A DNA stretch of 64,000 bases, from contig NC_135560.1 of assembly GCF_964340395.1 (NCBI RefSeq), positions 22,004,175-22,068,174 on the forward strand, read 5' to 3'. Under the pieces are notes generated by a model. The model searched no databases. It was given only the letters and a program-made list of their open reading frames with translations, and was not told where the DNA came from. Each line of letters starts with the position of its first letter. Positions within the stretch are counted from its first letter, which is position 1. The stretch is from Glandiceps talaboti (Eukaryota; Hemichordata; Enteropneusta; Spengelidae). The position numbers and the translations under genes were made by a program. This document shows positions 51,281-60,960 of this stretch, piece after piece.

Positions 51281-51415
51281 ATGGATACACGACGAGGGAG
51301 CTAAATTTTGATTGGAAGAAGGATTCACCCTTGACAAACGACACCGTATTTGAGTTACAACAGTTCAAAGTCACAGAAACTAGATTAACCACGTGTGACA
51401 AAGTGTACTACACAG
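51281..51415 (+). CDS. Glycine-receptor-like subunit, exon 5 (loops B and C)
   Basis: 135 nt, phase 1 in and out, after TTTTTACCTTTAG and before ACAG|GTCAGT. It encodes residues 179-223 plus one base. Loop B reads Y179-G-Y-T, where vertebrate GlyR alpha1 has Phe159-Gly-Tyr-Thr. Loop C starts at C217 and includes Y221 and T223 (GlyR Tyr202 and Thr204). C217 pairs with C228 in exon 6, ten residues apart, the second disulfide typical of glycine receptors. An N-D-T sequon lies at 198-200. Confidence 0.92.
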
Positions 51416-51982
51416 GTCAGTACCAATTATTCGATTCTACTCGATACTGAAGGTCAAACAGTCCAGAGCATTGCGATTTTTCCTGTTTACGTTTCTATGC
51501 AATATTACTGAGATTTCCATAGACGCGTGTTACAATAAAAGCCAAATCAAGTGAAACAGAGCGTCGTCTGGCCCGACAGCAATCTTCTTGTCCTTTTCAC
51601 ATTTCATTTTAGCCGACTTGACAAACAATTAAACTTACTGACGTCGCTACGGTTTTTTTGCGTGATATACAGCTACCTTCACAGATTGCCACACTGCAAT
51701 CATTTGGCACCAATGGTGCAAAGAAAGTGTACCAACATTATTAAGATTTTTGTCGAACAGACGACGCTATATTTCATGTGACATGATTTTGATCGTAAAT
51801 TCAAATTGCATAGTTACACAAAAGTTACTGTATGTATTACTTAGACAAAATGTCTCAATGGTTTAATTGCGCGCTATTTTTTTCCTCGTATTAATTGCGA
51901 GTTCTGACATTTCAAGTTTCTGAATACGTCATAATGCAACTAATTACTAGTATCATATTCTACCCTATTTTAATCACCCTAG

Positions 51983-52212
51983 GAAATTTCACTTGCATAA
52001 TGGTTCAATTTACATTAACAAGAGAGCTTGGTTACTATTGGCTGATAATTTTCATACCAAGTTTCCTATTGGTGCTATTATCTTGGGTATCATTTTGGAT
52101 CAACCCATTCGCGTCGCCAGCTCGGATCTCCCTATGTATAACAGCAGTTCTCACCATAACTACACAGGCAATAGGGGTCCATGAAGCCTTGCCAAAAGTG
52201 TCCTATGTTACG
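51983..52212 (+). CDS. Glycine-receptor-like subunit, exon 6 (TM1 and TM2 pore)
   Basis: 230 nt, phase 1 in and phase 0 out, acceptor ACCCTAG and donor ACG|GTAAGA. It encodes residues 224-300. F226 (GlyR Phe207) and C228 complete loop C. TM1 is about 241-263 ([20 protein letters not shown]). The pore helix starts with P269-A270-R271, the -2' to 0' motif of anion-selective channels. The 6' Thr (T277) associated with picrotoxin block and the 9' Leu (L280) gate are present. Differences from GlyR alpha1 are 2' Ser (S273), 15' Ala (A286) and 19' His (H290). The TM2-TM3 linker ALPKVSYV is conserved, including K295. Confidence 0.93.
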
Positions 52213-52612
52213 GTAAGACGTTGTGTGTGATTATTTGTGACTGTCATGCGTTTATGGAAAGCCTGAGGCAAATCACTGCCATAACAATACATCGCCTACC
52301 CTGCCAAGGCTTACGAACTTCTCATGCACAGTATAACACATACAAAGTATGACGACCGTTTCATGTTACCGCTCACTGGCTCTGCTTGATACAATCATGC
52401 AGAAACCAGTACGAAAATACACCCTACACTTTAGGATAGCAATATTGTATGAATACAGTTAACCTTGCAAACATCAAATGCAGGCATCAAAACATCTGCA
52501 CCTGTGTGTCTTCAGTAATGTAGCTCTATTAACGGTAACAAACCATTACAATATGCAGAGATGCAGAAAACTTATATCTTTATCATTTTTACTGATATGT
52601 CTTTTTTTCTAG

Positions 52613-52720
52613 GCAATAGATGTTTGGATGGCACTTTGTTTAATATTTGTCACAGCGTCACTGTTTGAATACGCATGCGTCAACCACTGTCTTCAGAGGT
52701 TTGGTAAAAGCAGAATTAAG
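52613..52720 (+). CDS. Glycine-receptor-like subunit, exon 7 (TM3)
   Basis: 108 nt, phase 0 both ends, acceptor CTTTTTTTCTAG and donor AAG|GTATAG (a weaker donor). It encodes residues 301-336: AIDVWMALCLIFVTASLFEY, the canonical TM3, then a basic start of the intracellular loop ending GKSRIK. Confidence 0.92.
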
Positions 52721-53274
52721 GTATAGTTTTAATTCAATCCTGTGTGAAATACCTTTTCCCCTTTCAAAGTGGCATTATGGATGAGAATATCTATTTTATT
52801 TAATAAAACAAGTCCCTACTTTGTAACTTAATAATTGCAAAAGAAAAACTGTCCATAAAATGTTAGAAAGTGACAATATTAATAAGAAGTTATTTGCGAG
52901 TAAACTTGACAACATAAATAAGAATTAAGTCCCATACAGTCTGTTCGTTCGCGCGTTCGTGTCTCAATACATTGCATGACAAGTTCTATCACCTGAATTT
53001 ACTTTTGATTAAAAAATGATTACAAATTACTACTGGTGCGTACAGTAACAAATAATTCACTCTCGCTCTGAGCTTTTTGCAACGAATTGAGTTACAAACA
53101 CGGACTTGGTCAATGTGCGCGTGCGCATAATATTTATTCAAGTAGAAAAACGTTAGTAAAGTAGTTTTGTTAATCAAACATGTCCAATAAATTCCCAATT
53201 CTCCTCCATATCATCACTTTAATGACATGGGCCTACTGCAGTTAAATTCACAAGACATTTAAACAAAACGATGA

Positions 53275-53605
53275 CATCGTCTGGCTCGACAACAATCTTA
53301 CTAAAAGTGACTGCTACAATTATCGTCTGGATCAACAAAAATCTTGAAACAGCGCTACATTTTAATGTCTGGATTAACAAAATCCTACTGACATTGTCTC
53401 GAAAGACATCTCTGTTGGTAAGAATTTCGTTGAGCCAAACGATAAAATGTAGATTCGTATTACGCCAGACGATAAAACGTAGCACTGTTGGTAAATTTTG
53501 TTGCGCCAGACGATAAAATGTAGCACTGTTGGTAAATTTTGTTGCGCCAGACGATAAAATGTAGCAGTGTTAGTATGATTTTTGTCGAGCCACGTTATGT
53601 TTCAA
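53275..53605. repeat. Inverted tandem repeat built on an ATCGTCTGG unit, intron 7
   Basis: The left half (about 53275-53390) carries ATCGTCTGG.TC.ACAA.AATC units. The right half (about 53420-53605) carries inverse units (TTTGTTG.GCCAGACGATAAA) at a spacing of about 52 bp. A related single copy, CGTCTGGCCCGACAGCAATC, lies in intron 5 near 51565. The short frames across it are artefacts. Confidence 0.7.
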
Positions 53606-53837
53606 GTTTCGCAGTTTTATAATTGTATAACTTGGCTTAGTCCGTAAGCTCACGCAGTTTGAAACTGTTACTTTCTCTTGTCACACGAAAGTAAGCACAT
53701 TCTAAGTTCTACATAAATTTGACCGTGTAGTGTTGTGATGACTAAAATTCAAAACAAGTGTAAAAGGCACCAATATGATGTATAAATCTTGAGAAAAATT
53801 TTTTCTCGTGCAGTCTGAGAGTCGGATCCGACGAGAT

Positions 53838-53857
53838 CAAACATGGCGGCGCCCATG
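53838..53857 (+). promoter_or_regulatory. YY1-like ATGGCGGC site in a CpG-containing patch, intron 7
   Basis: AAACATGGCGGCGCCCATGG is flanked by GTCGGATCCGACGAGATC. AANATGGCGGC is a well-known YY1-type element often found at transcription starts. The ATG opens only five codons. It may mark an internal promoter, or be a chance or a repeat. No expression evidence is available. Confidence 0.3.
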
Positions 53858-54505
53858 GAGTAGAATCACGGAATCGAATCAGCAACATACAGTAAGCAGA
53901 ATATCCTACAATTCTCGCTGATTTACACTCTCGCCATTGCTCCTAGAATTCAGGAGATCTCATTAGTGTCAAGGGGTTTGTGAAATAATTTTTATATTTA
54001 TTTCATTTTATTGCCTGATATCCACGCAGGATATTTGCAGTGAAACTAAGATTGTTATCTGCACCTGATACGACTCCACTAAAGATATTGCTTTTTCTGA
54101 TCGTATAACAAAAGAACTAGAAATTTGTTAAAATTCGTTATTTAAACTGACTACACAAGTTGGTGATTATTAATTGTTGATACATTTGTGTGCTAAATTT
54201 ATTATTTTCTCTAAATTTGTAAGCACACTTTTTTATTTAAAAGTATGAAAAATTATAATTTTGATACTAGATCGTTCAGAAATGTGGCTAATGATGGAAT
54301 TTATATAAAAAAGATAAGGAATATCAAAAGCATGCAAATCAGAGAGAGTTGTGGATAGAGTAAGATGGTGTGCAACGCCTGTGGGCTAGTATAGTGTTAT
54401 TGAACACGCGCACGTGTAGCTTTAAGTCGTCTTGCAGTCTGATTTGGATCCTGTTGGACAAGCAGTTATCATGGTAACGGGTTAACCTTCGGCTTAGTGT
54501 AGAGT

Positions 54506-54768
54506 AATGGTAGTCGAATGATTAGAGTGGCTAGCTTGGAATCTGTAGATAGAAGGTTCGATCCTCGCTGTCGTTTGTTTCTAAATGGTTTACATCCTTG
54601 GGCAATATTTGAACCATGTAGTTAACACAGCTCTGTAGTTCTGTAATTGGATACCTGGTATACGGTAGGATATAGGTTGCAGTGTGAATTTAATGCCATG
54701 CGATTACTGAGGCTGCAATGAATTGTACACTCCCTAGGGAGTGACTAACATCATTATTATTATTTACT
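54506..54768 (+). mobile_element. tRNA-derived SINE in intron 7
   Basis: An A-box-like GTCGAATGATTAGAGTGG (about 54513) and a good B box, GGTTCGATCCT (54555-54565), are spaced as in a tRNA. A body follows with CCTTGGGCAATAT and TGTAATTGGATACCTGGTA, which resembles the conserved core of a broad metazoan SINE superfamily. It ends in CTCCCTAGGGAGTG and an ATT-repeat tail. It lies in the sense orientation relative to the receptor gene. Confidence 0.65.
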
Positions 54769-54847
54769 ACACAGTTTGACTCCAGTTATTTTTACCCCAA
54801 TACATGTATTTGCTTGTTTGTTTGTCCGGTTGCCTATCGTAAAATTC

Positions 54848-55011
54848 GTACGTATGTACGTATGTATGTATGTATGTACGTACGTATGTATGTATGTATG
54901 TATTTATGTATGTATGTATGTATGTATGTATGTATGCATGTATGCATGTATGCATGTATGTATGTATGTATGTATGTATGTATGTATGTATGTATGTATG
55001 TATGTATGTAC

Positions 55012-55049
<38 letters not shown>

Positions 55050-55161
55050 ATACATGCATGCATGCATGCATGCATGCATGCATGCATGCATGTATGTATG
55101 TATGTATGTATGTATGTATGTATGTATGTATGTATGTATGTATGTATGTATGTATGTATGT
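54848..55161 (+). repeat. (GTAT)n/(GTCT)n/(GCAT)n compound microsatellite, intron 7
   Basis: About 310 bases of 4-base-period repeat: GTAT with GTAC and GCAT variants, a CTGT block, a GCAT block and GTAT again. It ends about 80 bases before the acceptor of the last exon, so the pre-mRNA there is UGUAUGUA-rich. Open frames on both strands are artefacts. Confidence 0.98.
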
Positions 55162-55240
55162 GTCTCCACACTATCTAAAATATTTTCTGTATCAAGACAT
55201 TGATTTAAATATGGTTAAAACATGTGTGCTTGTGTTTTAG

Positions 55241-55498
55241 GATATTTTGTCGAAAGCCGGAGCAGAGATAGCTTTGGTTGATATAACCTCCTCTTCTGAA
55301 CATAGAGGGAGTGGTTTCCAACGCCAAACCAATGTATCAGATACATATGACATTGAGAGTCAAATTAAACAACATGAAGAAGTAGCCCAAGCCCTCCGAA
55401 TCGACAGGTTTTGTCGCTGTGTTTTTCCGATGTCGTTCGTAGCATTCAACCTTGTCTACTGGCCAGTTATTCTGATGAGAGATGAAATAGATGCATAG
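55241..55498 (+). CDS. Glycine-receptor-like subunit, exon 8 (intracellular loop and TM4)
   Basis: 258 nt, phase 0, acceptor TTGTGTTTTAG, ending at TAG (55496-55498). It encodes residues 337-421. The TM3-TM4 loop is short (about 60 residues in all), polar and Ser/Thr/Gln-rich, with no recognisable gephyrin-binding segment. ALRIDRFCRC leads into TM4 (about 395-415, VFPMSFVAFNLVYWPVILM), matching the family's IDK.SR..FP..F..FN..YW. The extracellular C-terminus is a short acidic RDEIDA. Confidence 0.92.
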   Translation, partial: DILSKAGAEIALVDITSSSEHRGSGFQRQTNVSDTYDIESQIKQHEEVAQALRIDRFCRCVFPMSFVAFNLVYWPVILMRDEIDA

Positions 55499-55599
55499 CC
55501 ATGATGATACCTTACGGAGCGAACGTCAACGTCTCACTATTACAAACATCAACAGATCAAGTCGAACAACTATGTATATCAACTGATCTGTCCATTTTT

Positions 55600-55950
55600 C
55601 TTTTCTACGTTTGTTTAAACTTTATCAGATAACTTCTTTAAACGAAGTTTTATGTATAACGGGGTTAAATTGTGGAATAGTCTGCCCGAAGAGGTTAACT
55701 CTAGCTCTTCGCTTAAATCATTCAAAAGAAATTGCAAGTGCCATCTTTTTAATACCTAGGTTGGCACCCCGTTTGTGTGTTTCTTCTTGTGTTTTTAGTC
55801 AATACCTGTCTGCGTTTTTACGTTTTTATTTTAACAGTTGTCAGTGTACTTTTTATCATGTTTAATGTATAAAGTGTAAATTTTTCTATTGTTCGACACT
55901 GTGTGAGAAGAGCCATTTGGCTCAACAGTCTATCGAGTTGAAATAAAGTC

Positions 55951-55990
<40 letters not shown>

Positions 55991-56075
55991 TATAATAATA
56001 GTACATGATAATAATAATAATTATAATAATAGTACATGATAATAATACTACTAATAATAATAACAATAATAATAT
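55600..56075 (+). mobile_element. Non-LTR retrotransposon 3' end (LINE fragment)
   Basis: A frame ending at TAG 55757-55759 encodes FFKRSFMYNGVKLWNSLPEE and then VNSSSSLKSFKRNCKCHLFN. The W-N-S-L-P-x-E ... S-L-K-x-F-K-R pattern is the familiar C-terminus of CR1/L2/jockey-type reverse transcriptases. About 190 bases of 3' UTR follow, then a TAA-repeat tail from 55951, part of which (with AGTACATGATAA) is duplicated. It is 5'-truncated, as is usual. It starts about 100 bases after the receptor stop codon, so the receptor's 3' UTR probably includes it. Confidence 0.75.
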
Positions 56076-56934
56076 CTTCTCGCCATGAAACAATTGTCTT
56101 TCATTATAATCTGATCACAAACTTTTTCAAAATAATCTATCGTATCTTATGGTATTCAATAGCCACACTGCTCGTTGCCAGGATATACATTGGCTAATTT
56201 ACATACTGTAGACTTGTTTTGTAATACAAAATACGCTTAGCGGAATGCGTTTACAAAACAATAGAAATTACTTCTTTTTTTTAAAATTATGATGAACAAT
56301 ACTCGAAGAGGCAAATTTTTCGAGTACGGCTGTCACTAACACATTTGACCTTTATACATGGTGATGCAAATTGTTACCAGGGTGTGTATATTTTAAAACA
56401 TTTCCTTTTACGGGAGAAAGTAATACGCTCTCCTATACACCTGTGTGATAAAGCAATATGGACGCTAATTGAATACTTTTTATAAAGCAGAAAATAAATT
56501 CTGTATCGTAAAATAAGTAGGTGTATAGATGTATAAATATGTTGTACAGTCTTCTAATCACCAATAGTTCACACTCCCATTACCCAGGACTTACTCTGTA
56601 TATTAATCTTTATATGGATAATATTAATGAATGCAGTCCAGTGTCGTGTTAATATAGTTTTTAATATTTTTTGCGGACATTTGAACTATTATTGTTATTT
56701 ACGTTTACATTTATAAATGAACAAGTCAAAGTGAACATTTGTGATTGATAAAATATAGTAGACGGTCTTGATGATAATTCTATGTGCATTTAATATCTAA
56801 GATTGCCAGCAGTTTTAAAATGTGGTGGTACGGAAAGTAAAATACAAAAGCCTACAACATCGACAAGTTGCATTGGGTTTATTCTTGATGTCATTTCCAA
56901 TCCTTCTTCAAAGTCATTTGGAACCCACAAATAG
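56076..56934. other. No gene seen
   Basis: AT-rich sequence; nothing recognised. The receptor's own polyadenylation site could not be placed. Confidence 0.4.
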
Positions 56935-57349
56935 AGAGGTTTAGATACATGTTAGAACGTGTACGCGTACGTGAGCTGTATCGTGCAGACGTACACGTAA
57001 TGACGAGTAGTGTTCAGAACGCAAACGTGAAAGGCTGGAATGTGCACGCGCGCGTTGTGACGGCATCTTCTGTCCAGAAGGCCACACACATGACATTGTT
57101 TTCTAAACATGTCTGGATTTTTGCCATTTTTTTCCACAACTACCCAAACGAAAAATTGATCAATTAGTTTACGGTTATGTTTCCAAACTATGTATTAAAA
57201 ATACGACATTTAATAGAAGAAAAATGACAAAAACTGTATACGTATTTACAATTATGTGTAGACCGACATTTTGAAGTAGCGTCTGATACAGAACGTGACT
57301 GTGACGCTACGCGTATAGAACATACATAAATACGTGCATCTAAACCTCT
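56935..57349. mobile_element. CpG-rich TIR element, about 415 bp
   Basis: The ends are inverted: AGAGGTTTAGATACATGT on the left and the inverse of ACGTGCATCTAAACCTCT on the right. Both are followed inward by CpG-dense text (TACGCGTACG, TACGCGTAGCG). Flanking 7-mers CAAATAG and CCAATAG differ at one base and may be the target duplication. Frames across it (up to 90 codons) show no domain. The CpG density contrasts with the AT-rich surroundings. Confidence 0.55.
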
Positions 57350-60129
57350 CCAATAGTCTGAGTATGACACCGTAGGGTGTACTTGCATGACATTAAGATT
57401 ATGACTCTGAGGAGGAAATGCATATTTGGAGATTCTGAAAGCATGTTTTAAATCATCCATGATATTGTAAACTATTTTGTTACTTGTTTGTCTGATATCT
57501 TAGAGGTAAATCTTAAACAAAGGAACAGAGTCTAATGAATTTATTATCGATCAAATATGACATTTAAAAATAATAAATATAAAGTATAGTTTTCAAGTGT
57601 CCATGATATTTCCGAAGCATCTCATGTATAATTGACTTCTGTATGTCTTTTTCTGTTTTGGCTAATGGACCCTGACAAAAAACAATCTTAACTTCTGTTG
57701 CTGCATCGCATTAACTTTTAATATAATGCTAATAATCCCAGAAGGTAGTATGAAACATTATTACAAATTTTACAAAAATATGAACTTTTGAAATCAAGGT
57801 GAAATATGAAAGATTTAATTTAGCTGTAGAATAAGTAATTTTGAATTAGCATAAACTTCCATGTAACAATATCCATTCTAGCAAGGACTAATACAGATTA
57901 CACAGGGAAGAGATTTTAGTTTTGCTATTCGATGATCTTCTACAGGAGCTTTGTAAGTTGATACAAGACGAACCTATCATGTCGTTCTCTAAGCCAACGT
58001 GTTTACCAAGATATATATTTTTGATATTGGTTGGTACCATGTGCAGCTTAATTGATAGAACAAGATATGTACTGTGTATTTCATGCTGGCCAGAGATTCA
58101 CAAGGGGAGTTGTGTTGTGCAAATATTGTTTTATGACTGTTCAAAGTTAGCGGAGTCATTGTTGTCACTGCGCTTTTCGCTGATATTGTTCGTTTTTATA
58201 TTACAAATAGTACTAAAATATACCTGTTATACAGGAACACATCTATTTATTTTCATTGGGGAAAAGAATACATTAGGTTTGTATATATCGCGGTTTTTCT
58301 GAGTACATATCGATTTCTGTACCTTAGGCCGTTGGCCACGGTACTTTGATTAAAGTATATCGTATATACTCAGCTCCTAAAGATATTTAATTCAACCTTT
58401 TTTTCTGAATATTCTTCTAATCGCCATTTTGTATTTGCTATTGAGGTACAATTTCACCGACAATTTCGTGTACAAAGTACTGATCCATATTCATAATGCT
58501 AATTAAGTTGAAAACTTTAAATAAATCAACTAGCAGTTAAAATAATGTAATATCTTGTTATGTAATTATTTCTTATACTATTATATCATGATCCAACAAG
58601 AGGTCATACATTCACGTTTTTTCAATGTTACATATCACTAGCTCAAGGCATGTGTCTGTGTATTCATGTCACATCTTCTGCCGCAGCGAAAGTTTCTCTA
58701 TTTGCCTCGAGTACGTTGCTATGTATATGAAATTTAAACTTCATTGGAAGGATATGTATGGTATTATTATAACAAATGCACATTTTCGTCATGATGGGAA
58801 TTGAATTAAAAGGGAATGTGATCGGTATATCAAAGGTATATCACCCCCCCCCCCCACATCAGACTAGAATGACAACCGAATTACCAAAATCGTTTGATTT
58901 AATATATATATATGGAAATGTTACTTAAGTTTTACATTATACATGTAATATGTAACCTTGACATGTCTGGTGGCATGGTATGATATGATATGGTGTGGTA
59001 TGCAAATTAACGTTGCCAACGAATATATAAGTTTAGGCTTCCTTCCTTAGTCGGTTCCAGTCATGACATAAAATCGTATCGTTAAAACATTTGAAATCAT
59101 TCAAATGAGATTGAAATTCCTGTGTCCATGAAAGAATCTATTATATTCATCAAATACTTTGGGACTTTGGAATAAAGATATGTCACGTGACGTTTTATAT
59201 CATAACAAGGACGGTCAAACACATTTTACAAGCAAAGCAGAGAAACGAAAGATGATTTACTTGTATATATATAAACTATAGATTTCACGCTTTATAATTT
59301 ATTTGTCTGGATATATTAATGCAGGTACTACTGGGCAATCTACGGCGAAATCGATACATTTTTAGCCGCTGCGACTGTGTATCACTGAAATATAAATAGT
59401 CTCACACATATGTAAATTGTGACATGTTTACGAGTTACAATTATATTCAACAATATAGTTCAACTGTAAATAACGAAAGTCGTTTAAATCATTTAAAAGG
59501 CCGTCTGACTGTTTCTGTCAATGTTATCATTTTAATATTCGACGAGTGTGAGTGATAGTTAACCCTACCATATCACCCTTAGTTACAGGTTTGTACAGTA
59601 CGTTTTTGTATATTTAGAACAAAATACCACTACTACTATTGCATATCCAACACAGTGATATAAATGGGAAAAACTGGAGCCACTTTAATTAATAATTTCA
59701 ACAACGTCTTTCAAACTGACACAGAAATAGTTAAAGCAAGTATTCGCATATTTATACTGTATCAAATCAGAATGCAACAATTTCGTATTGTGACATTCCG
59801 AACGATGTGAAGGTTGCTCACGCTGATAGAAATCGTAAAGTTCATCACGTACATTGTCCATATAGCACGCCCTCATATGGCGAAACATTTTAAATGTTAT
59901 ATTGCAACAACTCAAGCACGTATTTACCCCTCTCTAGTTCTTCAACAATCTCCTATCGTATAAAGAGCTCCAGTTTACGGCTTGGTTAATTTTGCATGTC
60001 AACTGCCCATGTAATAATCTGATCATGCAATAGTAAAGTGAACAGTTTATTAATTTACAATTACACCACTTCACGTGTCTAAAACCTTTGTTTCAATAGT
60101 GCATTATCTACACGATAGCATCGACATTG
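57350..60129. other. No gene supported
   Basis: A 126-codon open frame at 57922-58302 (+) is rich in Leu, Ile and Cys but has no recognisable family, no splice context and no strong start, so it is left out. A C run of 11 is at about 58844-58855 and a TA run at about 58903. Nothing else is recognised. Confidence 0.4.
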
Positions 60130-60235
60130 TGTAATATATTGCACTCATCCAGTGCAATATTCAGATATTGCACTGGCATGATGCAATATCAAGATAATGC
60201 ACTATACGTTACAATATTGCACTGCACATACTTGA
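60130..60235. repeat. Cluster of alternating TATTGCAC / GTGCAATA palindromes
   Basis: Within 106 bases the 8-mer TATTGCAC or a close variant occurs about six times in alternating orientation. The cluster includes the hairpin TATTGCACT-CATCC-AGTGCAATA (60137-60159) and a second, GATATTGCA...TGCAATATC, just after it. Confidence 0.7.
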
Positions 60236-60396
60236 AACAGATCAAACAACACCAATCAAGCAAGCTTTTAAGTGAAGATGGCAAAATGTATACCTATCAG
60301 TTATGACATTTGTAGTTTTCCCCATAGTTCGTGTTTTCACACTTCGTTCTGTAGCTATAATCGAGTCACGATTTATGAACACTTTGAAAGACTAAC

Positions 60397-60852
60397 CTTG
60401 CAACTGTATGACCTGACCGCTACACTTCGGTGACCAGCTTTCTCAGCAATGAGTTGTTCATCTAGCGCTAGAAACAGGGTTAACGGAGGAGTGTGTAGCG
60501 ACAACTTGTGAGGGATTTTAGGACAAGCATAACAAGTACTTGCTTCTCCAGGATTTTCACCAACCAGATTTCCAAAATCTTGAAAAAGCCAGTCATCTTC
60601 ATCCTGTGAGTCTCCTTTTGCCTGGCTATCTGACGTCCTAAACGTGAAGATACCCAAGGCCCCTGTCCTCTTCACTGTCGTGATACATGCTCTCGTATTG
60701 GTAGCAAACTCCCGAATGTGAAACGCTCCCAAGATCAGACATATCACGTGATTGAGAAGTACCAGGTAGTTGTACATGACTATCCAATCACTAGACTTTG
60801 AAACAGGTGTTTGTGAACATTGAATTTGACATGGCCTAAATTTATTGGTCAT
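60397..60852 (-). CDS. Possible 5' exon of an unknown gene
   Basis: A 152-codon open stretch from an ATG at 60852 to a plausible donor (GCAAG|GTTAGT at 60397/60396, phase 0). It is richer in GC and charged residues than nearby chance frames (for example SDSQAKGDSQDEDDWLFQDF), which is why it is listed. An alternative start, Met at about 60777, would remove the part lying over a duplicated upstream module. There is no recognised domain, and I found no convincing next exon to the left. It is downstream of, and on the same strand as, the EGF-protein gene. Treat as a weak prediction; a chance frame or a non-coding exon is quite possible. Confidence 0.25.
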
Positions 60853-60960
60853 TCAGGCATACATGATTAACCAATCATTATACTCAAAAACATGAGTTTG
60901 TGAACATTGAGTATTAACTTTCCACATGGCTTTAATTTGATTGGTAGTAATATTTACATA
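60770..60960 (-). promoter_or_regulatory. Duplicated CCAAT-box module
   Basis: On the minus strand two related segments (about 60935-60865 and 60838-60778) each contain GCCATGT, CAATGTTCACAAAC and TGATTGG. In total four CCAAT boxes lie within 190 bases, in both orientations, with a TATATATACTATA stretch further upstream near 61014-61028. This is promoter-like, but could simply be a duplicated repeat. Confidence 0.35.

Noticed and set aside
54506-54590. Functional tRNA gene
   Set aside because: Promoter boxes are present but arms do not pair well and a SINE body follows directly.
57922-58302. 126-codon hydrophobic frame
   Set aside because: No family resemblance, no splice sites or promoter, and composition typical of AT-rich chance frames.
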